From contig NZ_NEVQ01000008.1 in assembly GCF_002261185.1 (NCBI RefSeq), forward strand, positions 62,001 to 126,000: a stretch of DNA of 64,000 nt, read 5' to 3'. Each line of letters starts with the position of its first letter. Position 1 is the stretch's first letter. Origin of the DNA: Bordetella genomosp. 4. GTDB taxonomy: Bacteria; Pseudomonadota; Gammaproteobacteria; Burkholderiales; Burkholderiaceae_B. This document shows positions 48,464-58,109 of this stretch, piece after piece. Both the position numbers and the translations under genes were made by a program. The notes below the pieces were generated by a model. That model made no database searches. It was given only the letters and a program-made list of their open reading frames with translations, and was not told the DNA's origin.

Positions 48464-49708
48464 ATGAGCAAGCGGGCATCTTCCTACGTGTCGCAGCAGC
48501 GTTTGTGGGATCGCCACGAATCGCTGGCACGCATTGGCGCTACTGCGGCAGGTGGCGTCAACCGCCAAGCCTTGTCGCTGGAGGACATCGCCGCATGTCG
48601 CCAACTGATCGAATGGGGAAAATCCTTCGGCCTGCAGCCGTCGCGTGACGAGGCGGGAAATATTTTTCTGCGCTTGGCTGGCAGGGATGCGCTGGCGACG
48701 CCTGTCATTTCCGGCTCGCATCTGGATAGCCAACCTACGGGCGGAAAATACGATGGCGCATACGGTGTGTTGGCGGCGTTAGAGGCGTGTCAGTCGATCG
48801 TCGAGTCGGGTATTCAGCCGCAGCGACCGATCGATGTGGTGGCCTGGATGAACGAAGAAGGGTCGCGCTTTGCGCCCGGGATGATGGGTGCAGCGGTGTT
48901 TGCGGGCGTGCGCAGCCTCGCCGACATCGAGACCGTCCGAGATCAACAGGGCATTTCCGTGGGCCAGGCACTGAGCAATGCCAAACAAGCCTTGGCCGAT
49001 ATTCCGCCGCGAGATTTTGGAGGACCGGTCTTCGCCTATGTAGAGGCGCACATCGAGCAGGGCCCTTTGCTGGAACGACTGAAAAAAACCATCGGTGTAG
49101 TCAGTGGGATTCAGGGCAAACGCACGTTTGTCGTAAGTATCGATGGCGAAGCCTCTCATGCGGGAACGTCGTTGCGCAGCGAGCGCAAGGATGCGCTGCT
49201 GGCGGCAGTGCGCATGATTCAGGCGCTGACCGCGCGCATGCATGACGAGCAAGACATCGTGAAATTCACGATAGGCCGGATCAACGTGACGCCGAATGCG
49301 CCCTCGGTGGTGCCCAGCAGCGTGCGCTTTTCTATCGATCTGCGTCATCCGGACTCGGCGGTGCTCACTGCGCTGGGCGATGCCATCGCAGGTATTTGCG
49401 ACGCCCATGCTGCACCCTGCAAGGTCCGCGTCGAGGAGCTCTCCAGCGCCATGTCGCTGGAGTTTCCGCAGGCAATGCGGCAACGCATCCGCGATGCGGC
49501 CGATACGCTGGGTATTTCCCGGATGGAGATCTTGTCGGCGGCCGGGCACGACGCGAGATATCTGCATCCGATCTGCCCATCGGCGATGCTTTTCATCCCT
49601 TGTCGCGAGGGCATTACCCATAACGAGGCCGAATCGATTACCGCGGCAGACGCGGCCGATGGGGCGAGAGTGTTGACTGAGGTGCTGGTGAGTTTGGCGG
49701 GTTCGTAG
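48464..49708 (+). CDS. M20-family amidohydrolase (allantoate/N-carbamoyl-amino-acid type)
   Basis: A 414-residue metal-dependent amidohydrolase. Binuclear metal ligands are seen in GSHLDSQPTGGKYDGAYG (His, Asp), NEEGSRF (Glu pair), EAHIEQGPLLE (His) and ITHNEAES (His). The layout is that of N-carbamoyl-L-amino acid or allantoate amidohydrolases. It probably releases ammonia from an amide or carbamoyl substrate. Fifty-five bases after the hydrolase gene. Confidence 0.87.
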   Translation: MSKRASSYVSQQRLWDRHESLARIGATAAGGVNRQALSLEDIAACRQLIEWGKSFGLQPSRDEAGNIFLRLAGRDALATPVISGSHLDSQPTGGKYDGAYGVLAALEACQSIVESGIQPQRPIDVVAWMNEEGSRFAPGMMGAAVFAGVRSLADIETVRDQQGISVGQALSNAKQALADIPPRDFGGPVFAYVEAHIEQGPLLERLKKTIGVVSGIQGKRTFVVSIDGEASHAGTSLRSERKDALLAAVRMIQALTARMHDEQDIVKFTIGRINVTPNAPSVVPSSVRFSIDLRHPDSAVLTALGDAIAGICDAHAAPCKVRVEELSSAMSLEFPQAMRQRIRDAADTLGISRMEILSAAGHDARYLHPICPSAMLFIPCREGITHNEAESITAADAADGARVLTEVLVSLAGS

Positions 49709-49737
49709 TCCAACAATTGATAAAGCGAGGGGAAACC

Positions 49738-51050
49738 GTGAATAACGCTGTGCTTTCGTCACCTGCTACGTTACCGATGGATATGGAAAAGCGCTTGTAT
49801 CGCAAGATCACTTGGCGCCTGATTCCGTTTCTGATGTTTTGCTACGTGGCGGCGTACATTGATAGAGTGAATGTCGGGTTTGCAAAGCTTCAGATGCTGG
49901 ATGAGCTAGGCTTCAGCGAAACCGTTTATGGGCTAGGGGCGGGCATATTCTTTTCGGCTATTTCGTGTTCGAGGTGCCTAGCAATCTGATTCTGCGTAAA
50001 GTCGGTGCGCGAGTCTGGATCGCGCGGATCATGCTCACCTGGGGGCTGATTTCTGCGGCCTTTGTGTGGGTCTCGACGCCGACGCAATACTACGTTCTAC
50101 GGTTTCTGCTTGGTGCTGCCGAAGCGGGGTTCTATCCCGGCGTGATTTACTACTTGATGTCTTGGTATCCGCCGAAACGACGTTCACAAATCATTGCGCT
50201 GTTCATGGTGGCGATTCCCGTGGCGGGCATATTGGGTGGGCCGATTTCCGGTTGGATCATCTCGGCATTCCACCAGACTCATGGGTATTCGGGATGGCAG
50301 TGGATGTTCTTTCTCGAAGCGTTGCCATCTATCGTGCTAGGGGTGGCGACGCTGTTTGTGCTCGATAGCAGTCCCGAGAAAGCGAAGTGGTTGAGCACAG
50401 CAGAAAAGGCCCATATTGCCAAGGATCTGGAGGTGCCCAGCAATCTCCATGGACAGGTGCTGTCGTCTGTCGCGCATATCTTCAAAGATCCGCGCATGCT
50501 GCTGCTGTCGCTGATCTATTTCTGCGTCATCATGGGGCAGTATGGGTTGACATTCTGGATGCCCACGCTGATCAAGGCTTCGGGCGTTACCGGGGTGTTG
50601 AATATCGGCTTGCTGTCGGCCGTGCCTTATATCGTGGCGATCGTCGCGATGTTGAGTTTCGGACGCAGCTCTGATCGTACGGGTGAGCGTCGATGGCATG
50701 TCATCATTCCCATGCTCATGGGGGCGGTCGGGTATCTCATCGTTGCGATGTCTGGCAATCACGTTCCCATGGCGTTGATCGGGCTGTCGCTGGCCGCGGC
50801 CGGGGTTATTACACCGGGGCCATTATTCTGGGCTTTACCTTCCGCATTCCTGGTGGGCAGTGCTGCTGCCGCAGGAGTAGCGGCGATCAATGCGTTTGCA
50901 GGCTTGGCTGGATTTGTCAGCCCTTATTTCATCGGATGGCTGCGCGATTTGACCCAGAGTTCGACGATCGCAATGTATATCTCTGCGGCAGTGTTGTTGG
51001 TCGGCGCGCTGTTGGTGCTGATGATTCCGGCAAAGCTCGTGAATCGTTGA
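49738..51050 (+). pseudogene. MFS (anion:cation symporter type) transporter, frameshifted
   Basis: Two frames together make one MFS carrier: the first ends after GAGIFFSAISCSRCLAI and the second continues FEVPSNLILRKVGARVWIAR. Adding one T to the TTTT run at 49951-49954 restores the family sequence GIFFFGYFVFEVPSNLIL. It is either a real single-base deletion or a sequencing error. The start is GTG 49738 after AGGGG. It ends the SDR-aminotransferase-hydrolase-amidohydrolase operon and presumably imported its substrate. Confidence 0.8.
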
Positions 51051-51176
51051 GCTAGGCACCCGCAAAAAAGGAAGGGATTTTGTCTACGGGTAAATCCCTA
51101 TCCGACCAGGCTATGCGTAGGCTAAAAGCCTTTCCGGGATCTCCCGAACCGCTTGCGTAATGAATTTTTATGAAAA

Positions 51177-51195
51177 AATAATAACAATTCTTATT
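51177..51195. promoter_or_regulatory. Possible Fur box
   Basis: The 19 bases match the classical Fur consensus at 13 positions by direct comparison. It lies 74 bases before the receptor start, in very AT-rich DNA, and fits iron control of a siderophore receptor. Confidence 0.45.
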
Positions 51196-51268
51196 TTTAT
51201 TCAATAAAATGCCGGCGTTGGCTGAATCAGCCTGTCTTTGTTCTCGTATCGGGAAGCATAAGAACGTC

Positions 51269-53482
51269 ATGCATTCATTTTTCCATCACGCGCATGGACG
51301 AGATGTTGGTCAGTCCAGGGGTTTCTGCACGCTTGCTATCGCCATGCATTCGGCGTTTGTCCTCATGGCGCTTTCGGCGCAGGCCTACGCTCAGCAAACC
51401 GCGACTGACGCTGCCACCTTGCCTGCGGTGACCGTGACGGGCGCGATCGACACCGACCCGGCGAACACGCCTTTTGCGGGCGGGCAAGTCAATGCCGGCA
51501 GTGATCTCGGGCTGCTCGGCAGCACCAGTTTCATGGACACGCCGTTCAATCAGATCAGCTATACGTCAGAGTTGATCGAGCAACAACAGGCGCGCTCGCT
51601 TGCCGATCTGGTGGAGAATGATCCTTCTGTTCGCTTGGGTTCTGCGCGCACCAATATCCAGGAACAGTTCACGATCCGGGGGCTGAATTTCAACAGTCAG
51701 GACGTGGCCTTCAACGGTATGTACGGCTTGTCGCCATACTGGCGCGTGCCGCTGGAAATCGCCGAGAGCGTAGAGGTGTTGAAGGGGCCATCCGCGTTGT
51801 TGAGCGGCATGGCGCCGGGCGGCAACGTGGCAGGCGCCATCAATATCGTTCCGAAACGCGCCTATGACGATCCTCTGACACGGGTCACGGTCAACTACGT
51901 GTCCGACTCGCAGGTTGGAGCCCATCTGGATATGGGACGGCGTTTCGGGGAAAACAACGAGTGGGGTATCCGGCTCAACGCCATGTATAGCGATGGCAGT
52001 ACGACGATTGACAAGCAGAGCGAGCGAGATCACTTGATCTCGCTAGGCCTGGATTATCGGGGCGAACGCTTGCGGGCGTCGTTCGATGTGATGAACCAAA
52101 AGCAGACCATCGACAACGTGGTGCGTCAATTTGCGATGTCGCCTGGCCTCACCTCGATCCCCTCTGCACCGGATACGGATCTGAATTATCCCGGATATGG
52201 CCGTAGTGTTGTCGAGGACACGATGGTGGCGGGGCGGGTCGAGTATGACATCAACGACAATCTCTCAGTGCATGGCGCTATCGGCCGCCGCTACGACAAG
52301 ATGAACGCCATCGCGGGCAATATCACATTGCTGAACGAGCAGGGTGATTTTGTTTCCTCACCCGCCTGGCAAATCATGAAGCCCGCCACCACCAGCATGG
52401 AATTCGGCGTGAACGGCCAATTCGAAACTGGTCCGATCAAACACAAGGTAGCCGCCAGTTTCTCGCGCCTGAACGACAGTGCGGACATAGGTTTCGTGTT
52501 TCCCTGGAGCGACGTGTACCTGAGCAATCTGTATTCGCCCACGTCTGCGAGCACGCCCAGCACGGATGGCATCAGTAATCCTACTGGGGCGTACCAGCGG
52601 GCTACGCTTACCAGCTACGCGTTGGCCGACACGCTGTCCATTCTGGATGACAGCGTTCAACTGACTGTTGGCGCACGACGGCAATCCGTGGAAAACCAGA
52701 ACTACGATGTTTTCACTCACGAGCCCTCTGGCGAGAAGTACAAGGAGTTCGCGGTAACGCCGGTAGTGGGACTGTTGGTCAAGCCCGTATCCAATCTGTC
52801 GCTCTACGCCAATTACATCGAGGGCTTGTCCCTGGGCGCGTCGGCGTTGCCGCCCACCGTGACGACCGCCACGGCCTTGCCGCCGATGAAGACCAAGCAA
52901 ATGGAAATCGGCGCCAAGTATGACTGGGGCACGTTTGCGACGACGATCAGCCTGTTCCAGATCAAGCGGCCCAGCGCGACAACCATGAATGGCGCGCTGT
53001 CAGAGAACGGCAAGCAGATCAATCGCGGTATCGAGTTCAACGCTTTCGGCGAAGTCGTGCGTGATGTGCGCGTGCTTGGGGGATTGACCCTGATGCGTGG
53101 AAAGCTGGACAAAATGGCCGACGGTGTTTACGAAGGCAATGATGCGATTGGCGTGCCCCGTGTCCAGGCGTCTCTGGGCGTCGATTGGGACAATGTCATG
53201 ACTCCCGGATTTGGCGTGAACGCGCGCGTGGTCTACACCGGCTCGCAATATGTCGATCAGGCCAACGAGCTCAAGATCCCTTCCGCGACGCGCGTAGACG
53301 TGGGGGCGCGGTACCGGACCAAGATCGCTGGCAATGGCTTGACGTTGCGCTTGAACGTCGAGAATCTGTTCGACGAGTCGTACTGGGCGACCTCGAGTTC
53401 GACGAGCAATCTGGACACCGGGGGCTACCTGTATCTGGGTACTGGCCGTACGGTCTTGCTGTCGGCCACGATGGATTTCTAA
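51269..53482 (+). CDS. TonB-dependent siderophore receptor
   Basis: A 737-residue outer-membrane receptor. A signal peptide (MHSAFVLMALSAQAYA region) is followed by the TonB box-like segment LPAVTVTGAI, the plug domain (ARSLADLVENDPSVRLGSAR, QEQFTIRGLNFNSQDVAFNG, SVEVLKGPSALLSGMAPGGN) and a beta-barrel ending with aromatic residue F (LLSATMDF). The plug matches FhuA/FoxA-type siderophore receptors. ATG 51269 was chosen; ATG 51344 also leaves a signal peptide. The nearby Fur box fits. The ligand is unknown. Confidence 0.87.
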   Translation: MHSFFHHAHGRDVGQSRGFCTLAIAMHSAFVLMALSAQAYAQQTATDAATLPAVTVTGAIDTDPANTPFAGGQVNAGSDLGLLGSTSFMDTPFNQISYTSELIEQQQARSLADLVENDPSVRLGSARTNIQEQFTIRGLNFNSQDVAFNGMYGLSPYWRVPLEIAESVEVLKGPSALLSGMAPGGNVAGAINIVPKRAYDDPLTRVTVNYVSDSQVGAHLDMGRRFGENNEWGIRLNAMYSDGSTTIDKQSERDHLISLGLDYRGERLRASFDVMNQKQTIDNVVRQFAMSPGLTSIPSAPDTDLNYPGYGRSVVEDTMVAGRVEYDINDNLSVHGAIGRRYDKMNAIAGNITLLNEQGDFVSSPAWQIMKPATTSMEFGVNGQFETGPIKHKVAASFSRLNDSADIGFVFPWSDVYLSNLYSPTSASTPSTDGISNPTGAYQRATLTSYALADTLSILDDSVQLTVGARRQSVENQNYDVFTHEPSGEKYKEFAVTPVVGLLVKPVSNLSLYANYIEGLSLGASALPPTVTTATALPPMKTKQMEIGAKYDWGTFATTISLFQIKRPSATTMNGALSENGKQINRGIEFNAFGEVVRDVRVLGGLTLMRGKLDKMADGVYEGNDAIGVPRVQASLGVDWDNVMTPGFGVNARVVYTGSQYVDQANELKIPSATRVDVGARYRTKIAGNGLTLRLNVENLFDESYWATSSSTSNLDTGGYLYLGTGRTVLLSATMDF

Positions 53483-53548
53483 AGTCATTTCGGTGACAGC
53501 AGCTTGGGGTATCGTTGCAGTCGTATCTTTTCTGCTCATCGATTTCCC

Positions 53549-54454
53549 ATGGCCACCTCCAAGCGACCCCCACAGACGCCGTCCGCCACCGCAGAATTTC
53601 AGAGGAGCTCGCCGCAAGCCATGCTGGCGCGTATCCAGAGTCTATTGCCATCGATGGGGGCGGCATCGCAGCGCATCGGTGAATTCGTCATCCGCCATCC
53701 TGCGGACGTGGTCCACATGTCGGTCAGCGAAGTCGCCGAGCGCACGCAGTGCAGCGAAGGCAGTGTGGTCGGCTTTTGCAAACTGCTGGGCGCCACCGGG
53801 TTTCAACAGCTGAAAATCGCACTGGCTCAGCAGATCGTGCAGCCGGTGCAATACATTCACGAGGACCTGGCCGCGCAGGATACGCCCGCCCAGGTCGTCA
53901 GCAAAATTTTCCACAGCAATATCCAGACCTTGCAGGAAACCGAATCGGTGCTGGACGTGGAAGCACTGTCTGCGGCCGTGGAACTGATTCGCGGCGCCCG
54001 TCGCGTGGAAATCTATGGCATCGGCAGCTCGGCGGTTATCGCCCATGATGCCCACTACCGCATGTTGCGGATCGGCCTGCACGCAACGGCAGTCACCGAC
54101 TCGCATGTGCAGGCCATCAGCGCGTCGCTGACCGGGCCTGATGTGGCGGTGCTGACCATTTCTCATTCGGGCAGCACGCACGAGACGGTGTTGGCGACAC
54201 GGCTCGCCAAAGAGGCTGGCGCTCGGACGGTGTGCATCACTAATTTCGGGAAATCGCCGATCCAGGAATATGCAGATGTGGTGCTGCACACCATATCGCG
54301 CGAGACCCGGTTTCGCACGGAGGCGATGACGAGCCGTCTGGCTCAATTGGCCATCATTGACACCTTGATTGCCTGCCTGGCCTTGTCCGACTATGACAAG
54401 GCGGTTTCGACCTTGCGCAGTACCTTCGACGTGCTTTCGAACAAGCGTTACTGA
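53549..54454 (+). CDS. RpiR/MurR-family transcriptional regulator
   Basis: A 301-residue regulator with an N-terminal HTH_6 domain (LPSMGAASQRIGEFVIRHPA, SVSEVAERTQCSEGSVVGFC) and a C-terminal SIS sugar-isomerase domain (VEIYGIGSSAVIAHDAHYRM, ISHSGSTHETVLATRLAKEA) that senses phosphosugars or other phosphate esters. ATG 53549 was preferred to 53504. It starts 66 bases after the receptor gene; its target could be the catabolic operon or the neighbouring phosphatase and phospholipase genes. Confidence 0.88.
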   Translation: MATSKRPPQTPSATAEFQRSSPQAMLARIQSLLPSMGAASQRIGEFVIRHPADVVHMSVSEVAERTQCSEGSVVGFCKLLGATGFQQLKIALAQQIVQPVQYIHEDLAAQDTPAQVVSKIFHSNIQTLQETESVLDVEALSAAVELIRGARRVEIYGIGSSAVIAHDAHYRMLRIGLHATAVTDSHVQAISASLTGPDVAVLTISHSGSTHETVLATRLAKEAGARTVCITNFGKSPIQEYADVVLHTISRETRFRTEAMTSRLAQLAIIDTLIACLALSDYDKAVSTLRSTFDVLSNKRY

Positions 54455-55296
54455 TAGTCGTTGCCGCTCACGACGCCCTCAGGCAGCACATGCCTGCGCG
54501 GGCATGTGGCTCCGAGCAACCGAGCCACGTCAGGCGCATCGGCATGGGGCGCGTTGCCGACCAGCAGATAGCCAATTCCCAAGCGTGCCGCGCCCAGTGC
54601 GTCGGTACGCACGTTGTCGCCGATGACCGTGACATCCGCCGGCTGCAAATTCAGGCGGCGCAGTCCTTCTTGGAACAGCATTGGGGCCGGCTTGCCGAGT
54701 ATGTCCGCACGGGTGCCGGGCACGCAGGCCAACAGCGCCTGCAGCAGCGCTCCAGTCTCGGGTATCACCGACCCATTGGGGCCCGGGTGGGTCAGGTCGC
54801 CGTTGCTGACCATCAGGATGGCGCCAGATGTCAGCTCTCGGGTCAGGGCCTGCAGCGCGGTGTAGTTGAAACCGACATCACGTGCCAGCAGCACGATGTC
54901 CGCATCCTGTGTCACCACTGTCAGGCCCAGTCCTGCTGCGCATGCCTGCAAGCGCTCAGAGCCGCGCAGCATCAGCTTGCTGTGCGGGTGGTGACGGGCG
55001 ATATGGTGCAGGGCCTGTTCGCCGGCCAGAACGAGAGAGTTGGCCTTGACCGGCAGGCCCAACGCCTGCAACCGTAGGGCCAGGCTGGTGGCTGTGTCCG
55101 TAGAGTTATTGGAAACGATCACATAGCGTCCAGACCAGCGGGACAGTAAGTCCGCGGCCCCTGGAATCACTTCGTGTCCCCGGATCAGCGTGCCGTCCAG
55201 GTCCAGGATCAGGCCGCGCGAGCGCTGCATCCATGAAGGCTCGGCAAGCGGGCAATCTGGCGGGGTTGGCAGGGATGGGCTGGCAATGCAAGTCAT
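54448..55296 (-). CDS. HAD-IIA family phosphatase (NagD-like)
   Basis: A 282-residue HAD hydrolase. Motif I LILDLDGTLIRGHEV, motif II VSNNSTD, and motif IV VIGDNVRTDALGAARLGIGYL are visible, with a C2 cap in between. NagD-like enzymes dephosphorylate small phosphate esters. The start is uncertain (ATG 55296 or 55230). The stop overlaps the RpiR stop region by seven bases in convergent direction. Confidence 0.8.
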   Translation of the reverse strand: MTCIASPSLPTPPDCPLAEPSWMQRSRGLILDLDGTLIRGHEVIPGAADLLSRWSGRYVIVSNNSTDTATSLALRLQALGLPVKANSLVLAGEQALHHIARHHPHSKLMLRGSERLQACAAGLGLTVVTQDADIVLLARDVGFNYTALQALTRELTSGAILMVSNGDLTHPGPNGSVIPETGALLQALLACVPGTRADILGKPAPMLFQEGLRRLNLQPADVTVIGDNVRTDALGAARLGIGYLLVGNAPHADAPDVARLLGATCPRRHVLPEGVVSGNDYQ

Positions 55297-55537
55297 AGAC
55301 GCAGATGACGCGCACAGGCGCGAGTTGAGATCGATAGAGCACGAAAGCAGCTCAACCAACAGAAGCGCGAAATTCTATCTGAATAAAATTCAAAACAAAA
55401 ATTTTTTAATTGAACTTTTTTCATTTGATTGTCATGTCGTACGCCTAATCTGCGGTTCGGAATCAGGACAGCTCTCACGGCACCCCATTGCGTTGCTGCC
55501 ATCCAGGTCCCGCAACGTTCCATCACCAGGAGTATTC

Positions 55538-55705
55538 ATGACCCCGTACTTTGCACCGGGCCGCGCCCTTGTTGCGGCCATCGCTCTGAGCCTGACGCTC
55601 GCCGCCTGCGGCAGCGGCCATGACGATTCGGACGATGACACCTCGTCGCCGCCTGATGTCGAACAGCCCGAGCAGCCTGCGCCACAGCTGCGCTGTGCAC
55701 CTTGA
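55538..55705 (+). CDS. Tiny lipoprotein upstream of phospholipase C
   Basis: A 55-residue protein: signal peptide MTPYFAPGRALVAAIALSLT and lipobox LAAC, then a short acidic Asp/Pro-rich tail (GSGHDDSDDDTSSPPDVEQP). AGGAG lies six bases before the ATG. Its size resembles entericidin-type small lipoproteins. The stop lies 41 bases before the phospholipase start, so the two are likely cotranscribed. Confidence 0.7.
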   Translation: MTPYFAPGRALVAAIALSLTLAACGSGHDDSDDDTSSPPDVEQPEQPAPQLRCAP

Positions 55706-55746
55706 ACACTCGCCCCGACCGACCAACTCCCACGCAAGAGCACCCC

Positions 55747-58002
55747 ATGACCAAGATCTCCAACCCGCATTCAGCTGGCGTTTCCCCTGATCAGCCAGGA
55801 CGCAGGCAGTTCTTTCGCGCGTCGGCCAAGGCTGCCGGTGCGCTGTCCGCCATGGCATTGCTGCCGGCCTCGATCCAGCGCGCGCTCGCGATTCCTGCCG
55901 CCGTCGACACAGGCACCATCAAAGACATCAAGCACGTCGTGATCCTGATGCAGGAGAACCGATCGTTCGACCACTACTTCGGTACGATGCGTGGCGTGCG
56001 GGGCTTTGGTGATCGCTTTCCGATTCCGTTGACCAACGGCAAGTCGGTATTTTTCCAGCCCAATCCCAGCGGCGGCCAGGAGATCCAGCCGTTTCATCGC
56101 GACTCCAGGACGGGCAATGCGCTGATCGGTTCGGGTACTCCTCACAACTTCCCTGACCAGCAAGCCGCATGGAATCAAGGAAAGATGGATCGTTGGATTC
56201 AATTCAAGAATCAGGCGACGATGGGCTTTTTCATGCGCGAAGACATTCCGTTTCAGTTCGCGCTGGCCGACGCCTTTACGATTTGCGACGGCTATCACTG
56301 TTCCATCCTCACTGGCACGGATCCGAACCGAATCGTTTTCTGGTCGGGCACCAATGCAAATCCCGTGTTGCTCAAGCAGGGAATCAACAGCACGGACACG
56401 GACTCCGAACCCGTCAATTCACGCTGCTGGCCAAATCCGTCCAACTGGGTGGCAGGCCGGGCGCAGCAGGCGGACGGCTCTGGGCAAATCGATCCCGAGA
56501 CGGGGGCCTACAACTACAAATACACCAACAGCGCCTTCAAGTGGGACACGTTGCCGGATCTGCTCGAACGCGCCGGCGTGAGCTGGCACATCTATCAGAA
56601 CATGAACAATAACTGGACCGGAGCGATGCATGGCTGCCTGGCATTCCAGAGTTTCCGCAGCGCTCAGCCCGGCTCACCGATCTATGAGCATGGCCTGACG
56701 GGTGGTCCCGACAAGGAAGACGGCGCAGTCAACTTCCTCGCCCAACTCAAGCAAGACGTGTTGAACGGCACGCTGCCCGAGGTGTCCTGGGTGTTGCCCA
56801 CGCAAGATCTGGCCGAGCACCCCGGCAGCAAGGAAGGCGTCGCCGGTGCAGCCGATTTCGTCGCGGAAGTGCTGGATGCGCTGACCTCCAATCCCGAGGT
56901 GTGGAGCAAGACCGCCGTCTTCGTCACCTTTGACGAGAATGATGGTTTCTTTGACCATCTGCCTATGCCGGCGGTGCCATCCTATGACGCCAACGGTACC
57001 TTGATGGGCAAATCCACTGTGCCGTTGGAAGGGGAGTATTTCGACGCTTCTGTGGGCAATTATCTGTTGGCCGATGACACGACCAGCGGAAAGATTCGCC
57101 CGTGGGGGCTGAGCTCGCGTGTCCCGATGTATGTGCTGTCGCCGTGGAGCAAGGGCGGGTGGGTCAACTCGGAAGTGTTCGATCACACCTCCGTGGGCCG
57201 GTTTCTGGAAAAGCGTTTCGACATCACGGTAGACGCCATCAGTCCATGGCATCGCGCGGTCTGCGGCGACCTGACCTCGTGCTTTGATTTTGTCAGTCCG
57301 AACGACCCGGTGATGCCCAAGTTGCCAGACACGAGCAACTATCCTGCGATCAATGCGGCACAGCGGCTGCTGCCTACGACTACGGTGACGCAAGCCCCCG
57401 CTGTGCCGCAACCGTTGTATCAGGAGACCGGCACTCGACTGTCACGGGCGCTGCCTTATGAACTGCACACCAGCGCGAGGGTCGGGCAGGATGGAGCCGT
57501 CGAACTGCTGTTCAGCAATACCGGCACGGTCGGTGCCGTGTTCCACGTCTATGACAAACGCAACCTGGATCTGATCCCCCGCCGCTACACCGTCGAGGCA
57601 GGCAAGTCGCTGTCGGACACGTGGAATGGTGGCGATTATGATCTGTGGGTCTATAGCACTAACGGTTTCGTGCGGACGTTCTCCGGCAATACGCGGCAAG
57701 GTGCCGCCCTGGAAGTGCAAGTGTGCTATGAGCCCGCCGGCAGCGCGCTATACGTGAAGGTGAGCAACCATGGCACCGCCGCGATGCAGGCCTCGCTGCG
57801 GGCCAATGCGTATCGCACGGACGGCCCGTGGACCTTGGCCATTGAACCAGGCGCGGTTGCGGAACATCACTGGTCCATCGCGGACAGTGGCAATTGGTAC
57901 GACTTCAGCGTGACCGCCGAGGGCTTTGAGCGGCGCTTCGCCGGTCGCATGGAGACCGGCAGCCACAGCGTGAGCGATCCCGCTATGGCGCTGCATCTCT
58001 GA
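55747..58002 (+). CDS. Phosphocholine-specific phospholipase C (Tat-exported)
   Basis: A 751-residue secreted enzyme that cleaves phosphatidylcholine or sphingomyelin to phosphocholine and diacylglycerol or ceramide. A twin-arginine signal (GRRQFFRASAKAAGALSA, RR at residues 19-20) is followed by the phosphoesterase domain with ILMQENRSFDHYFGTMRGVR and VTFDENDGFFDHL. Two C-terminal beta domains of the DUF756 type follow (ALPYELHTSARVGQDGAVEL; VQVCYEPAGSALYVKVSNHG). The order and length match the PlcH/PlcN class. Phosphocholine may be used by the neighbouring phosphatase; this is inference. Confidence 0.92.
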   Translation: MTKISNPHSAGVSPDQPGRRQFFRASAKAAGALSAMALLPASIQRALAIPAAVDTGTIKDIKHVVILMQENRSFDHYFGTMRGVRGFGDRFPIPLTNGKSVFFQPNPSGGQEIQPFHRDSRTGNALIGSGTPHNFPDQQAAWNQGKMDRWIQFKNQATMGFFMREDIPFQFALADAFTICDGYHCSILTGTDPNRIVFWSGTNANPVLLKQGINSTDTDSEPVNSRCWPNPSNWVAGRAQQADGSGQIDPETGAYNYKYTNSAFKWDTLPDLLERAGVSWHIYQNMNNNWTGAMHGCLAFQSFRSAQPGSPIYEHGLTGGPDKEDGAVNFLAQLKQDVLNGTLPEVSWVLPTQDLAEHPGSKEGVAGAADFVAEVLDALTSNPEVWSKTAVFVTFDENDGFFDHLPMPAVPSYDANGTLMGKSTVPLEGEYFDASVGNYLLADDTTSGKIRPWGLSSRVPMYVLSPWSKGGWVNSEVFDHTSVGRFLEKRFDITVDAISPWHRAVCGDLTSCFDFVSPNDPVMPKLPDTSNYPAINAAQRLLPTTTVTQAPAVPQPLYQETGTRLSRALPYELHTSARVGQDGAVELLFSNTGTVGAVFHVYDKRNLDLIPRRYTVEAGKSLSDTWNGGDYDLWVYSTNGFVRTFSGNTRQGAALEVQVCYEPAGSALYVKVSNHGTAAMQASLRANAYRTDGPWTLAIEPGAVAEHHWSIADSGNWYDFSVTAEGFERRFAGRMETGSHSVSDPAMALHL

Positions 58003-58109
58003 CCGTTGAACGTACGAACTGCCGGGCGCGTTTCAGGGGCGGGCCCGGCGGGTAGTTTGGCGCCTATCATTACCTTCTTTCCTACGAACGTAAGACTATC
58101 GCGCCGGCC

